64,000 nucleotides of DNA, taken from the NCBI GenBank assembly GCA_001664505.1, contig CP011806.1, positions 5,480,589 to 5,544,588 of the forward strand. Reading direction: 5' to 3'. The notes beneath the pieces were generated by a model. That model was not told the DNA's origin, did no database searches, and saw nothing but the letters and a program-made list of their open reading frames with translations. Source of the DNA: Acidobacteria bacterium Mor1. GTDB lineage: Bacteria > Acidobacteriota > Polarisedimenticolia > Polarisedimenticolales > Polarisedimenticolaceae. This document shows, piece after piece, positions 35,320-43,776 of the stretch (position 1 is its first letter; every line of letters begins with the position of its first letter). A program made the position numbers and the translations under genes.

Positions 35320-37940
35320 AACGGCACGACGAACTGAACGATGAACTGCTGCGACAGGAATTCCAGGCGATGCGCGATGAGGAGCTGGAGAGCGCTCCGA
35401 GTTTCGAGGCAGTGCGAGGGGAGAAACCGGCGATGCCGCTTGTTCGCCGCCCGTTCAAGTGGGCGCTGGCCACCGCGGCGGGACTGTCCCTGATGTTCCA
35501 CTTCGGGGTCCTGATGGCGCCCGTTCCGCAGAACGCTGTGCAGGTTGCCACGAACGAAAGGGAGAGGGCTCTCACCGTCCAGAGCTACGTCCCGCCTCCG
35601 AGGCCGGTCGAGATCGAGGCGCCCTCCGAAAATAGTGACGCCCTCGCGGCGCTGGGCTACTTGGGCGGAGCCACGAGCACCATCAGTCCTCCGAGCCTCG
35701 ACCGGCCGCTGCCGGACAACCCGGCCGGTTCGGCGGAGGAGGGGCCGTCCGGCACGGTGTCGCTGGAGGAAGCGCTGGAGCGTCTGGCGCAGGATCGCGG
35801 CCCCGACGCTGCCGGACAGCTCGATGCCTGGACAAAGGCGATCGAAGCCCGGCCGGAATCGGAGCCAGTGCCTGCCCCTACGCCGGCGGCCGATCCGGCG
35901 CCGATGACGACCCTGGCGCAGGCCACCGAGACGAAGGACCCGTCCATCGCCGGCGTAGTCGGCAACACGACCGGGAGCATGACCGTGCTCGTGGCGGACA
36001 CCCAGGGAAACGCCCTTCCCGGTGCCACGGTGTACCTGAGTCATGCTGAAGGAATGATCAAGGACACGGCAACCATCACCGACCGGCAGGGCGAGGTCTG
36101 GTTCCCGGTGCTGCGGTCGGGCGAGGGCTACAGCGTCCGGGTCAGCTTCCCCGGGATGCAGACCACGGAGATCCAGGGGGTGGCCATCGGCGGGTCCGAG
36201 GAGAGTGTCCTTCCGGTCGAGCTGAACGAAGCATTTGCTGAGACGATTACGGTCGTCGGCGAGCGGTCGGCCGTTGCCCTTTCGCGCAGTGAGACGACGA
36301 GCAAGTTCTCCGACGACTACATCGGCGATCTGCCGGTACAGGGGCGGGCCTACCAGAACGTTCTCACCCTGGCCCCTGGCGTCGCCGACTCCGACGGTGA
36401 CGGGAACCCGAACGTTCATGGATCCCGCTCGCGCGACTTCAGGGCGATCGTCGACGCGGCGCGCTCCGGATCCTTCGATCGCGTAAGGTCCGAGCAGGGG
36501 GCATACCAGCCTGGCAGCACCGAGACCTACGCCGCCTTCGAGGACAACGACTTCCATCTGGTCGCAGACGATCCGCTCTCGACCTTCTCCGCCGACGTGG
36601 ACACCGCGTCCTACGCCAACGTGCGCCGATTCCTCCAGGACGGAAACCTGCCGCCGAGGGATGCGGTTCGAATCGAGGAGTTGATCAACTACTTCGACTA
36701 TCACCACGCCGACCCTGAAGGGGACGATCCCTTCGGTGTCGAGATCGAGGTGACCGAGTGTCCCTGGGAGAAGGGGAACTGGCTGGCCCGGGTGACCCTG
36801 GCCGCCCGCAACGAACTGAAGAACGACTACAAGGGCAGCAACCTGGTGTTCCTGCTGGATGTGTCGGGTTCGATGGACTCTCCGGACAAGCTGCCGCTGG
36901 TCAAGGACGCCATGCGCATGCTGTCCAGGCAGCTCGGCAGCAAGGATTCGGTGGCCATCGTGGTCTACGCGGGAGCCGCCGGGTTGGTGCTTCCGCCAAC
37001 GCCTGGTTCCGACCAGCAGGCGATCCTCCGGGCGATCAGCCGTCTCGGTGCCGGCGGCAGTACCGCCGGAGGAGACGGACTGCGGCTGGCCTACAAGATT
37101 GCCCGGGAGAACTTCATCGAGGGGGGCGTCAACCGGGTGATCCTCGCCACCGACGGCGACTTCAACGTCGGTGTCACCGGCCACTCGGAGTTGATGAACA
37201 TCATCGGCGAGGACGCGAAGGACGGCATCTTCCTGACCGCCCTCGGCGTCGGCCGGGGCAACTACCAGGACCAACGCCTGGAGCAGCTGGCCGACAAGGG
37301 GAACGGCAACTTCGCCTACCTCGACAGCAGGGCCGAAGCGCGCAAGGTGCTGGTCGAGGAGATCGGCAGCACCCTGGTCACCGTGGCCAAGGACGTCAAG
37401 TTCCAGCTCGAGTTCAATCCGGCACGGGTCGGCGCCTACCGGCTGATCGGCTACGAGAACCGGCTGCTGGCCCACCGGGACTTCAATGACGACACCAAGG
37501 ACGCCGGTGAGGTGGGCGCGGGCCACACGGTCACCGTGCTCTACGAGCTGGTCCCCGCCGGGCGGGAGCAGGCGCCGGAGGTCGACGAGTTGACCTATCA
37601 GCGGGCCGCCGAGCCCAGGCACGACAAGGGCAGCGGCGACCTGTTCACCCTCAAGGTGCGCTTCAAGCGCCCCGACGAGGACCGGAGTGTCCGGCGGCTC
37701 TATCCGGTCAGCGGCGATCCGGTTGCCCTGGGTGCGGCCTCCGAGGACACCCGCTTTGCCGCCGCGGTGGCCGCCTTCGGGCTGCGGCTGCGCCGACAGG
37801 CCAGCGTTCAGGTCTTCGACTGGAGTGCCATCGAGCGCCTGGCCGGGGATGCGATCGGCAACGACGAGCACGGCTACCGCGCCGGCTTCATCGACCTGAT
37901 CCATCGGGCCGCCGACCGGGAGTCGATCCTCGACGAGTGA
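35316..37940 (+). CDS. Membrane protein: anti-sigma-like tail, CarboxypepD_reg, TonB-plug-like, YfbK-type VWA
   Basis: 874 aa. Residues 1-47 are cytoplasmic and charged; TM 48-69. After a Pro/Ala-rich linker, about residues 215-300 match a CarboxypepD_reg (peg-like) domain. About 305-370 look like the start of a TonB-dependent receptor plug (E-T-I-T-V-V-G-E-R; L-P-V-Q-G-R-A-Y-Q-N-V-L; D-G-D-G-N-P-N-V-H-G-S-R). The barrel is absent; instead a YfbK/VWA module follows. The VWA MIDAS is D515-V-S517-G-S519. The end fits the DUF3520-type tail of YfbK proteins. Shares a 4-bp overlap with the ECF sigma gene. Likely senses envelope events and controls that sigma factor; inference. Confidence 0.8.
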   Translation: MKRHDELNDELLRQEFQAMRDEELESAPSFEAVRGEKPAMPLVRRPFKWALATAAGLSLMFHFGVLMAPVPQNAVQVATNERERALTVQSYVPPPRPVEIEAPSENSDALAALGYLGGATSTISPPSLDRPLPDNPAGSAEEGPSGTVSLEEALERLAQDRGPDAAGQLDAWTKAIEARPESEPVPAPTPAADPAPMTTLAQATETKDPSIAGVVGNTTGSMTVLVADTQGNALPGATVYLSHAEGMIKDTATITDRQGEVWFPVLRSGEGYSVRVSFPGMQTTEIQGVAIGGSEESVLPVELNEAFAETITVVGERSAVALSRSETTSKFSDDYIGDLPVQGRAYQNVLTLAPGVADSDGDGNPNVHGSRSRDFRAIVDAARSGSFDRVRSEQGAYQPGSTETYAAFEDNDFHLVADDPLSTFSADVDTASYANVRRFLQDGNLPPRDAVRIEELINYFDYHHADPEGDDPFGVEIEVTECPWEKGNWLARVTLAARNELKNDYKGSNLVFLLDVSGSMDSPDKLPLVKDAMRMLSRQLGSKDSVAIVVYAGAAGLVLPPTPGSDQQAILRAISRLGAGGSTAGGDGLRLAYKIARENFIEGGVNRVILATDGDFNVGVTGHSELMNIIGEDAKDGIFLTALGVGRGNYQDQRLEQLADKGNGNFAYLDSRAEARKVLVEEIGSTLVTVAKDVKFQLEFNPARVGAYRLIGYENRLLAHRDFNDDTKDAGEVGAGHTVTVLYELVPAGREQAPEVDELTYQRAAEPRHDKGSGDLFTLKVRFKRPDEDRSVRRLYPVSGDPVALGAASEDTRFAAAVAAFGLRLRRQASVQVFDWSAIERLAGDAIGNDEHGYRAGFIDLIHRAADRESILDE

Positions 37941-37999
37941 CCTCGTCCCTCATCTCCTCCTCGGGAGCCGTGGCCGCTCTGGCATAATCCAGGGCGGCC

Positions 38000-38707
38000 A
38001 TGGCTTTCGAAACCACCAAATGGAGTCTCGTACTCGCCGCCCGGGAACCCTCGGACCCCTCGGGGCGTGAGGCGTTGGCGGAACTCTGCAGCATCTACTG
38101 GTACCCGCTCTACGCCTTCGTCCGGCGGCGCACCGGCGACGCCGACGCCGCCCGGGACCTGACCCAGGGCTTCTTTGCCGACCTGCTCGAGCGCAGCGCC
38201 TTCGACCGGGTCGATCCCGCCGCCGGCCGTTTCCGCTCCTTCCTGCTGGCCTCGTTCAAGAACTTCCTCTCGCACGAGCGGGAGCGGGCGGCGGCCCAGA
38301 AGCGGGGCGGGGGCACGTCGCCGGTCTCCCTGGATGCCGATGAAGCCGAGGAACGCTACCGCTTCGAGCCGGCGGACGACCGGACCCCGGAACGGGTGTT
38401 CGAGCGGAGCTGGGCGCTGGCGGTGCTCGATCAGGTTTCCGGACGCTTGCGCAGCGAGCTGATCGAGGCGGGCAAGGCGGGGCAGTACGACGCCCTGTCC
38501 GGTTACCTGACCGGCGAAGGGGACAAGCCCTACAAGCAGGTCGCCGAGGAACTGGGCACCAGCGAAGCGGCGGTCAAGATGGCGGTGCGCCGCCTACGCC
38601 AGCGCTACGGCACGCTGTTGCGGGAAGAGATCGCCCACACGGTGACCGACGAGGACCAGGTCGACCGGGAGCTCAAGCACCTGCTGACCACGGTCCAGGA
38701 AGGCTAG
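38000..38707 (+). CDS. ECF-type RNA polymerase sigma factor
   Basis: 235 aa. Region 2 (about 30-95) includes D-A-A-R-D-L-T-Q-G-F-F-A-D-L-L-E and F-R-S-F-L-L-A-S-F-K-N-F-L; region 4 (about 165-215) contains A-E-E-L-G-T-S-E-A-A-V-K-M-A-V-R-R-L-R-Q-R-Y. This subgroup commonly sits beside Ser/Thr kinases with TPRs in Acidobacteriota and Planctomycetota. Here no kinase adjoins it; the nearest is at the window end. Weak Shine-Dalgarno (AGGGCGG) before ATG 38000. Confidence 0.88.
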   Translation: MAFETTKWSLVLAAREPSDPSGREALAELCSIYWYPLYAFVRRRTGDADAARDLTQGFFADLLERSAFDRVDPAAGRFRSFLLASFKNFLSHERERAAAQKRGGGTSPVSLDADEAEERYRFEPADDRTPERVFERSWALAVLDQVSGRLRSELIEAGKAGQYDALSGYLTGEGDKPYKQVAEELGTSEAAVKMAVRRLRQRYGTLLREEIAHTVTDEDQVDRELKHLLTTVQEG

Positions 38708-38729
38708 GTTAGACCATGCTGCGATTGAG

Positions 38730-41700
38730 GCGGCGCCGCAGTTAATTCACGATAATCAGCGTCCCTTATCTCGTTCCCACGCCCACGGGGAGTAGATCGA
38801 GGTCCTCCACTCCACCAGCGCCTCCCGAACATGGTTTGGGTTCAGTTCGCCGTCGGCCCCAATCTGGTCTTCGATATAGGTCTCAACATCGTCGCTGACA
38901 AAATGAAGCTCGTTCGTGACCAGCGCAAGAACCCAAGTGCCGAGCTCGAGTTGCTTTGCGTTGTTGGGGTTGTTGATCATCTCAAAAACCTGAAGCAGCA
39001 AGCCTGAGAGTCGTGATCCTGGGAAGAGCCGGACGCCGTGTTTCCCTTTGACTCCACTGGCGTCTGCGCTGTTTGTGACCTGAACTGCGTCTGTCGCAAT
39101 CCAAAGATCTAATGCTCGGCTGGATAGCTGAAAGGGGGTGCGTCCGCGTTCGAGCAAGTGCTGTCTCGTCGAGTGCTTGATGCCGATCCACTTTGATGCG
39201 GATCCCTTCTTTGACCAACGATAGTCCACGCGTTTCTGCCGCCGGTCAATCTCGATGCAATCAATTTCACGATCCTGAAGCGCCGCCGATGATGGTGCCG
39301 GGCTATTGCAGAGCACCGGAGCTTCCGGGGGTGGCTTGGTCCCTAGCGTGAGGCTGAGCTGCGATAGTGAGGAGTTATCCGATGCTTCTCGAAGCAATCG
39401 TTCGGCGTGGTCAAGAAATGGGGAATCGATTGTCCATACCGAAGCTCGCTCTCTAAGTGCTACTAACGAGGTCGCTCTTCGGTCAGAGTTCTCTTCGATC
39501 ACCTGGAGCGGTGGCTCCGCAAGGCAAGCGTTGAATATATCTGTGCGTGTCGGAATTGAGTCAAAGAGTGCTTTTGCTACATACCCAGCCTCGCTGGCAG
39601 CCCAGGTGAGGGAGCAATGACCTTCATTTGTCATTCGAGTGAACTCGTCTGCGACATGAGTCAGGAGAGTGCGGTAGATCGCCCGGTCGAGTTCTTTCAT
39701 CTCACTCGATTCTTCGAGGTCTGAGCGGGCGACGTTTGTCTTCGGGGCTCCTATTCCGGTCGCGTTAACGGCCACGAGGACGCCTCCCTCCCGGAAACCA
39801 TGGTGACCGCTTGCTACTCGAATGCCATGAACGGCAACGCCGAGTTCATCTGCGATCTGTTTTGTGGGGCTGTCGAGTTCAAGTTCGTACTCAAGGGTCG
39901 GTGTTGTAACAAACTCCCAATTGCGAAAAGTCTCGGACCAAGTCACCGCGTATGAAACATCTATGCCGCCCATGTTCTTTGTTCGAACTTCCGGGTGGTC
40001 GTAGCTGGGCAGGCCTGCCGCCAACATTCGTTGCAGGACATCTTCAAGCCACTCCCCGGAAGACGAGAATCCGACGGGGATCGGCTCTTGGTCGTCAATG
40101 GTGAGTGATACCCTCGCGTCGGGTACGAGTATCCACTTCTTGCAAATCCGGGCGATATCCTCGAGGGAGGCGCTTGGCCTTAGCTCTAGGTCGATTCTCG
40201 TGCCTGAAGGTTGAAGGCCTCGGGCGGGTTGATCGTTCTTGGGTAGTAGTCGAACCAAGTATCTTCCGAGAAGGTTCCGGAGTGACAGGTGCCGAGCGGA
40301 CTCGTCCGACGGGTCGCATGTGTACACATCTACGCGATCCGCGACTAGAAAGGCGCTCAGTATTCCGATTCCGAATCGGCTGATCGCCGCGAAGTCGGGG
40401 TATTTCTCGCGAAACTTCTGGTCGGTATATCTCGATGATCCGACGGTGAGAAAGTGGTTCTCGATGATTTCCTGAGTCATTCCGGTCCCGTTATCGCGGA
40501 TCGAGAGAACTCGCGATTCACTGTCCCAGAAAATGTCTACTTGTTGTTCTCTAGGGGTTCGCCCAGCTTCCTTTTCCATGTGCGCTCGAAGCTTGGTCGC
40601 ATCTAATGAGTTCTGCACCAACTCTCGGATAACCACGCCAGAGTCGTTGTAGAGCGTGTGCCCGGTGAGAAGGTGGAGGATTCTCGGCTGATCGAGCTGA
40701 AACGAGAACGATCGACTTAGGAAGCCTCTGGTTTCGATAGTAGATAGATCAAGATGGCGCCAAGGAAACTCGAACTTTGACCCTGATCTCTGTGCAGCCC
40801 GCGCCCACTTGAAGCTGGCTTCAAGTTGAGTAGCGACGTAGCCGAGGAATGCTGTGAGTGCGAAGTATGGCTCCGCTTCAGTGAAGTAGGCGTGTATCTC
40901 AATCGTGTCTCGTTCCGCGCCAAAGTCGACATGCCCGTCGGCATCGAGGCCTGGCTTCGAGCAGACTCGATTCACTCCCATCTGTTTCGTCCATTCGCGC
41001 TGGCTCACGGGGTCAGTCGGGTTAGTTAGTCGAAACGTGACGCTTGGGGTGCGATCTGACGTCATGTGAAGAAGGTCTGCGCTGCGCAGAATAATCGCTG
41101 CGTACTGCAGGTTGACTTCCTCGTCGCTAGAAGGTCCGTAAGACTTCCGGGTTGGATACTTGGCTAGATCGTCGAGATCGTCTAGGTGATGAGATTCGCA
41201 TATTAGCGCTAGGTCGGATCGAAATTGCTCGGAAAGACTGGAAAGTAGATGATCTATCTCCTTGGCCGTGGAGGTGGCGTTCCCAAGCGCATCAAGATCT
41301 TGTCCGGAGATCCAGTTGCCTATTCGTTGAGCGTGGTTGTGTCGCACGAACTCTTCGTACATGAAGCGTTCTGCTTCCTCAGTTCCTAGTGTTTCGACTT
41401 TCGCTCGGTAGTCCTCGGAGTTGTCTCCTGATAGGAGGTTTTCCTCCCGGAATTGGTAGAAGTTAGAGCTGTCTCGTTGTTGGTATTCATCCTCGGTTAC
41501 TACCATTCCCATGTCGTGCAAATAGACCGCGAGGACAATCATCAAGGCGTCAACTGGCGTAAGTTCCTGCATCGTGGTGTCTGGGATGACCCAGTCTACG
41601 ATGTCAAGCATGCTGTCGATGTGCGACATGTCGTGTCGCGTGTAGTGAGAGAAGATCTTAGTTCGACCGATTAGGCCAAGAATCTCTTCGGTGACTCGGC

Positions 41701-41845
41701 GTGTGTGGGGCAGAGAAAAGCCACTGAAGGATTCCAGGCGTTCAGCTTTTAGTGCTTTTCTCTCGATACCTGACCGGAAGGATGGGGCTGTCAACGTACG
41801 CTCCTTGCGATCCTTGCTTGGATTTTCAGGAGGATCGGACAGAGC
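38730..41845. other. Low-GC island
   Basis: Hand counts give about 47-52 percent G+C in sampled lines of this stretch against about 70 percent in the VWA gene just before. The island contains a single gene (38756-41794) and ends within bases of its boundaries. No transposase, integrase or direct repeats were recognised at the edges. The composition suggests recent transfer. Confidence 0.75.
38756..41794 (-). CDS. HD phosphohydrolase-Hsp90/GHKL ATPase fusion protein
   Basis: 1012 aa from TTG 41794, with AAGGAGCG seven bases upstream. The N-terminal ~250 residues form an HD domain: H58 (HDMSH), H93-D94 (LHDMG), H202/H203 and D240 (ILRSADLLH), all metal-ligand positions present. About residues 370-620 are an Hsp90/GHKL-type ATPase: N box V-I-R-E-L-V-Q-N-S-L-D-A (near 390), G1 D-N-G-T-G-M (near 432), G2 G-I-G-I-L-S-A-F (near 474) and G-T-R-I-D-L. 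The C-terminal ~400 residues are unrecognised. No partner gene sits alongside. HD plus Hsp90-type ATPase fusions could couple a nucleotide-cleaving output to a chaperone-like sensor, for stress or defence; function is not proven. Confidence 0.85.
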   Translation of the reverse strand: MTAPSFRSGIERKALKAERLESFSGFSLPHTRRVTEEILGLIGRTKIFSHYTRHDMSHIDSMLDIVDWVIPDTTMQELTPVDALMIVLAVYLHDMGMVVTEDEYQQRDSSNFYQFREENLLSGDNSEDYRAKVETLGTEEAERFMYEEFVRHNHAQRIGNWISGQDLDALGNATSTAKEIDHLLSSLSEQFRSDLALICESHHLDDLDDLAKYPTRKSYGPSSDEEVNLQYAAIILRSADLLHMTSDRTPSVTFRLTNPTDPVSQREWTKQMGVNRVCSKPGLDADGHVDFGAERDTIEIHAYFTEAEPYFALTAFLGYVATQLEASFKWARAAQRSGSKFEFPWRHLDLSTIETRGFLSRSFSFQLDQPRILHLLTGHTLYNDSGVVIRELVQNSLDATKLRAHMEKEAGRTPREQQVDIFWDSESRVLSIRDNGTGMTQEIIENHFLTVGSSRYTDQKFREKYPDFAAISRFGIGILSAFLVADRVDVYTCDPSDESARHLSLRNLLGRYLVRLLPKNDQPARGLQPSGTRIDLELRPSASLEDIARICKKWILVPDARVSLTIDDQEPIPVGFSSSGEWLEDVLQRMLAAGLPSYDHPEVRTKNMGGIDVSYAVTWSETFRNWEFVTTPTLEYELELDSPTKQIADELGVAVHGIRVASGHHGFREGGVLVAVNATGIGAPKTNVARSDLEESSEMKELDRAIYRTLLTHVADEFTRMTNEGHCSLTWAASEAGYVAKALFDSIPTRTDIFNACLAEPPLQVIEENSDRRATSLVALRERASVWTIDSPFLDHAERLLREASDNSSLSQLSLTLGTKPPPEAPVLCNSPAPSSAALQDREIDCIEIDRRQKRVDYRWSKKGSASKWIGIKHSTRQHLLERGRTPFQLSSRALDLWIATDAVQVTNSADASGVKGKHGVRLFPGSRLSGLLLQVFEMINNPNNAKQLELGTWVLALVTNELHFVSDDVETYIEDQIGADGELNPNHVREALVEWRTSIYSPWAWERDKGR

Positions 41846-41848
41846 CTC

Positions 41849-43540
41849 TCAGTTGTCAACCAGTTTTAGCGTGATAGCCTCGGGCTCATCCTTGGGGCAG
41901 CTCTTGCGCAGTTCCTGCGTCTGAGTTAGCGCGGCTCCCTGAGTTCGTTGCGGGCAATCCCGGGCGAGAATCTCGCTGCCGGTGCTGTCGAAGCCGGCCG
42001 GTCCCGAGCCGCAGGCGTTGATCGGCCGCGCCAGATACCCGAACTTCCCTCCCGTTGCCGGCACATCGGTCAGGTACTGGTTGTTGAATGCGCCGCTGCG
42101 CTCGTCGTCGCTCACGGCGCAGACCCCGTCGCCGACGAAGTCGTCGCTCGAAGACTGGACCACGTCGTAGCGCAGGTCGGTCACGATCGCCCCGGGCTGT
42201 ATGGGCTGGAGCCAGTCGGCCAGGTTGCGGGTGCCGAAGCAGCCGACTTCGCCGGTGTCGGGATCGTAGCTGGTGAAGTAGCAGGTGGGCGGCCCGTAGA
42301 ACATCAGTCGTCCGGTGGCCCCCGGAACCGCCCAGGTGCGCGGATCGGCGGGAGCGCAATCGCACGCATCGCCGATGCCGTCGGCGTCGGCGTCCTCCTG
42401 GCCCGGATCGAACAGGGCGGGGCAGCGATCGATGGCGTCGCAGACGCCGTCCCCGTCCCCGTCCCCGCTGCCGGCCAGCATCTGCCGCCGCAGGATCTGC
42501 TGGATCTGCAGGCTGATGTGCCGGCCGCCGCCGGCGCCCGCGCCGGCGGCGTCGTTGAGCATCACGATGCCGCCGATATCGGCGACCGCGTCGTACCAGG
42601 GGTGCAGCCCGAACTTGCCCGGATCGCTGTAGATCGTCGTTTCCCCGTCGGCTCCCCGTTCGAACATCCAGATCCCGAGGCCGTTGCCGACATCCGGCTG
42701 GGCTGGGGAGTAGTAGATCTTCGTGGCGCCCGCCCGATCGACCAGCATCTCGTCCACCGCCGCCTGGGACAGCACGCGCACGCCGTCGACCTCGCCGCCG
42801 CCGATGATCATGCGCCAGAAGGTCTCGTAGTCCGACAGCCGGCTGAACATGCCGCCGGCGATGGTCGGGTTGGTGTTGTTCGTATAGAACAGGCCGATGC
42901 CCAGGGGGTTCTTCACCCGCTCGTTGAAGATCTGGATCCAGATCCGGCCCGAGGGAACGTCGACGCAGGAGGCGGGAAAGCGATTGCAGTAGGCGATCTC
43001 CGCCATGCGCCCGGCGACGTGCATCGAGTTGCTGCCGTAGAAGAAGGTCTCCCCCGGCGCAGAGATTCGCGGCGCCTCGTTCAGGATCTGCTCGGCGCAT
43101 TCCCCCAGGGTCACGGTGTTGGTGCCGATACAGGACCAGCTGTCGTTGTAGAGCCCCGAGGTGTGACTGAAGGCCATGGCCACGGTGATCTCACCGTTGG
43201 GGGTGCCGGCGTACTGGGGCATCAGGTCGGCGACGGTGGTGTCCAGGGAGAGGGTGCCGTCGTCGACCAGGCTCATGATCACCGCCGCCGAGACCGCCTT
43301 GGTCGCCGAGGCGATGGGGATGAAGGTGTTGGCGCCCCACTGGCCGAACAGGTTCGAGTGCAGCACCCCGTCGGCAGGGGAGAAGATCGAGATCCCCGCG
43401 CCGGGTAGCGACCGGTCGAGCCGGTGGGTCTCCAGCACGTGCTCGGCGTGCTCGAAGCTCGGGTCGCACTGGGCGTGGGCCGTGGGGAACCCGCTCCATC
43501 CGAGGATCAGCGGCAGCAGCAAGAATCCGAGTCGTCGCAC
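41849..43540 (-). CDS. Secreted beta-lactamase-fold serine hydrolase with TSP3 tail
   Basis: 563 aa from GTG 43540 (GGGAGG upstream). Signal peptide 1-23 (cut after TAHA). The class C-like beta-lactamase/DD-peptidase fold has S78-x-x-K81 (SATK) and the H-T-S-G-L segment at 126-130. At the place of the usual Y-x-N motif stands Y-G-S-N. Around residues 370-410 comes a thrombospondin type 3 stretch (G-D-G-D-G-D-G-V-C-D ... D-A-D-G-I-G-D-A-C-D-C), then a ~130-residue Cys-containing C-terminal module that resembles those of 36-1202 and 47420-47965 (end: YLARPINACGSG, GFDSTGSE). Possibly an esterase, peptidase or penicillin-binding-type hydrolase anchored outside the cell; not a proven beta-lactamase. 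Lies 54 bp upstream of the HD-Hsp90 gene on the same strand. Confidence 0.82.
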   Translation of the reverse strand: MRRLGFLLLPLILGWSGFPTAHAQCDPSFEHAEHVLETHRLDRSLPGAGISIFSPADGVLHSNLFGQWGANTFIPIASATKAVSAAVIMSLVDDGTLSLDTTVADLMPQYAGTPNGEITVAMAFSHTSGLYNDSWSCIGTNTVTLGECAEQILNEAPRISAPGETFFYGSNSMHVAGRMAEIAYCNRFPASCVDVPSGRIWIQIFNERVKNPLGIGLFYTNNTNPTIAGGMFSRLSDYETFWRMIIGGGEVDGVRVLSQAAVDEMLVDRAGATKIYYSPAQPDVGNGLGIWMFERGADGETTIYSDPGKFGLHPWYDAVADIGGIVMLNDAAGAGAGGGRHISLQIQQILRRQMLAGSGDGDGDGVCDAIDRCPALFDPGQEDADADGIGDACDCAPADPRTWAVPGATGRLMFYGPPTCYFTSYDPDTGEVGCFGTRNLADWLQPIQPGAIVTDLRYDVVQSSSDDFVGDGVCAVSDDERSGAFNNQYLTDVPATGGKFGYLARPINACGSGPAGFDSTGSEILARDCPQRTQGAALTQTQELRKSCPKDEPEAITLKLVDN

Positions 43541-43776
43541 GAGGGCCTCCCGGGTACCGCAGGCGGGTACTCCTCGATGAGAGACCCGCCGCCTCCTCCG
43601 CTGGTTTAGCCGTACCGCCAAAAAGTGGCCCGGGCAACGCCCGGCCCGCCGCACCGCCCCGATTTCGAGCGTCGCTGTAACGCCACCGCCCCGCAGGGTA
43701 CCTGACCTCCGATGGATGAAGTCGGAGGGTCGGAAGACGGGGCGAAGGTGCCCGGTCGGCCGATCTCCGGAAACCG

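Noticed and set aside
33271-35575. Large frames antisense to the adaptor and spanning into the ECF gene
   Set aside because: Contradicted by complete MFP and sigma-factor domains on the coding strands.
35250-37904. Long minus-strand frame antisense to the VWA protein
   Set aside because: The plus strand carries clear domains, a start overlap with the ECF gene and no gaps; the reverse frame has no recognisable domain.
41795-41848. Promoter motifs for the HD-Hsp90 gene
   Set aside because: The gap is only 54 bp and I could not find a convincing -35/-10; transcription may come from the upstream hydrolase gene.
43706-43728. Inverted repeat CCTCCGA/TCGGAGG between the divergent hydrolase and M6-like genes
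   Set aside because: Only 7-bp arms with 9-bp spacer in GC-rich sequence; no regulator nearby that would use it.
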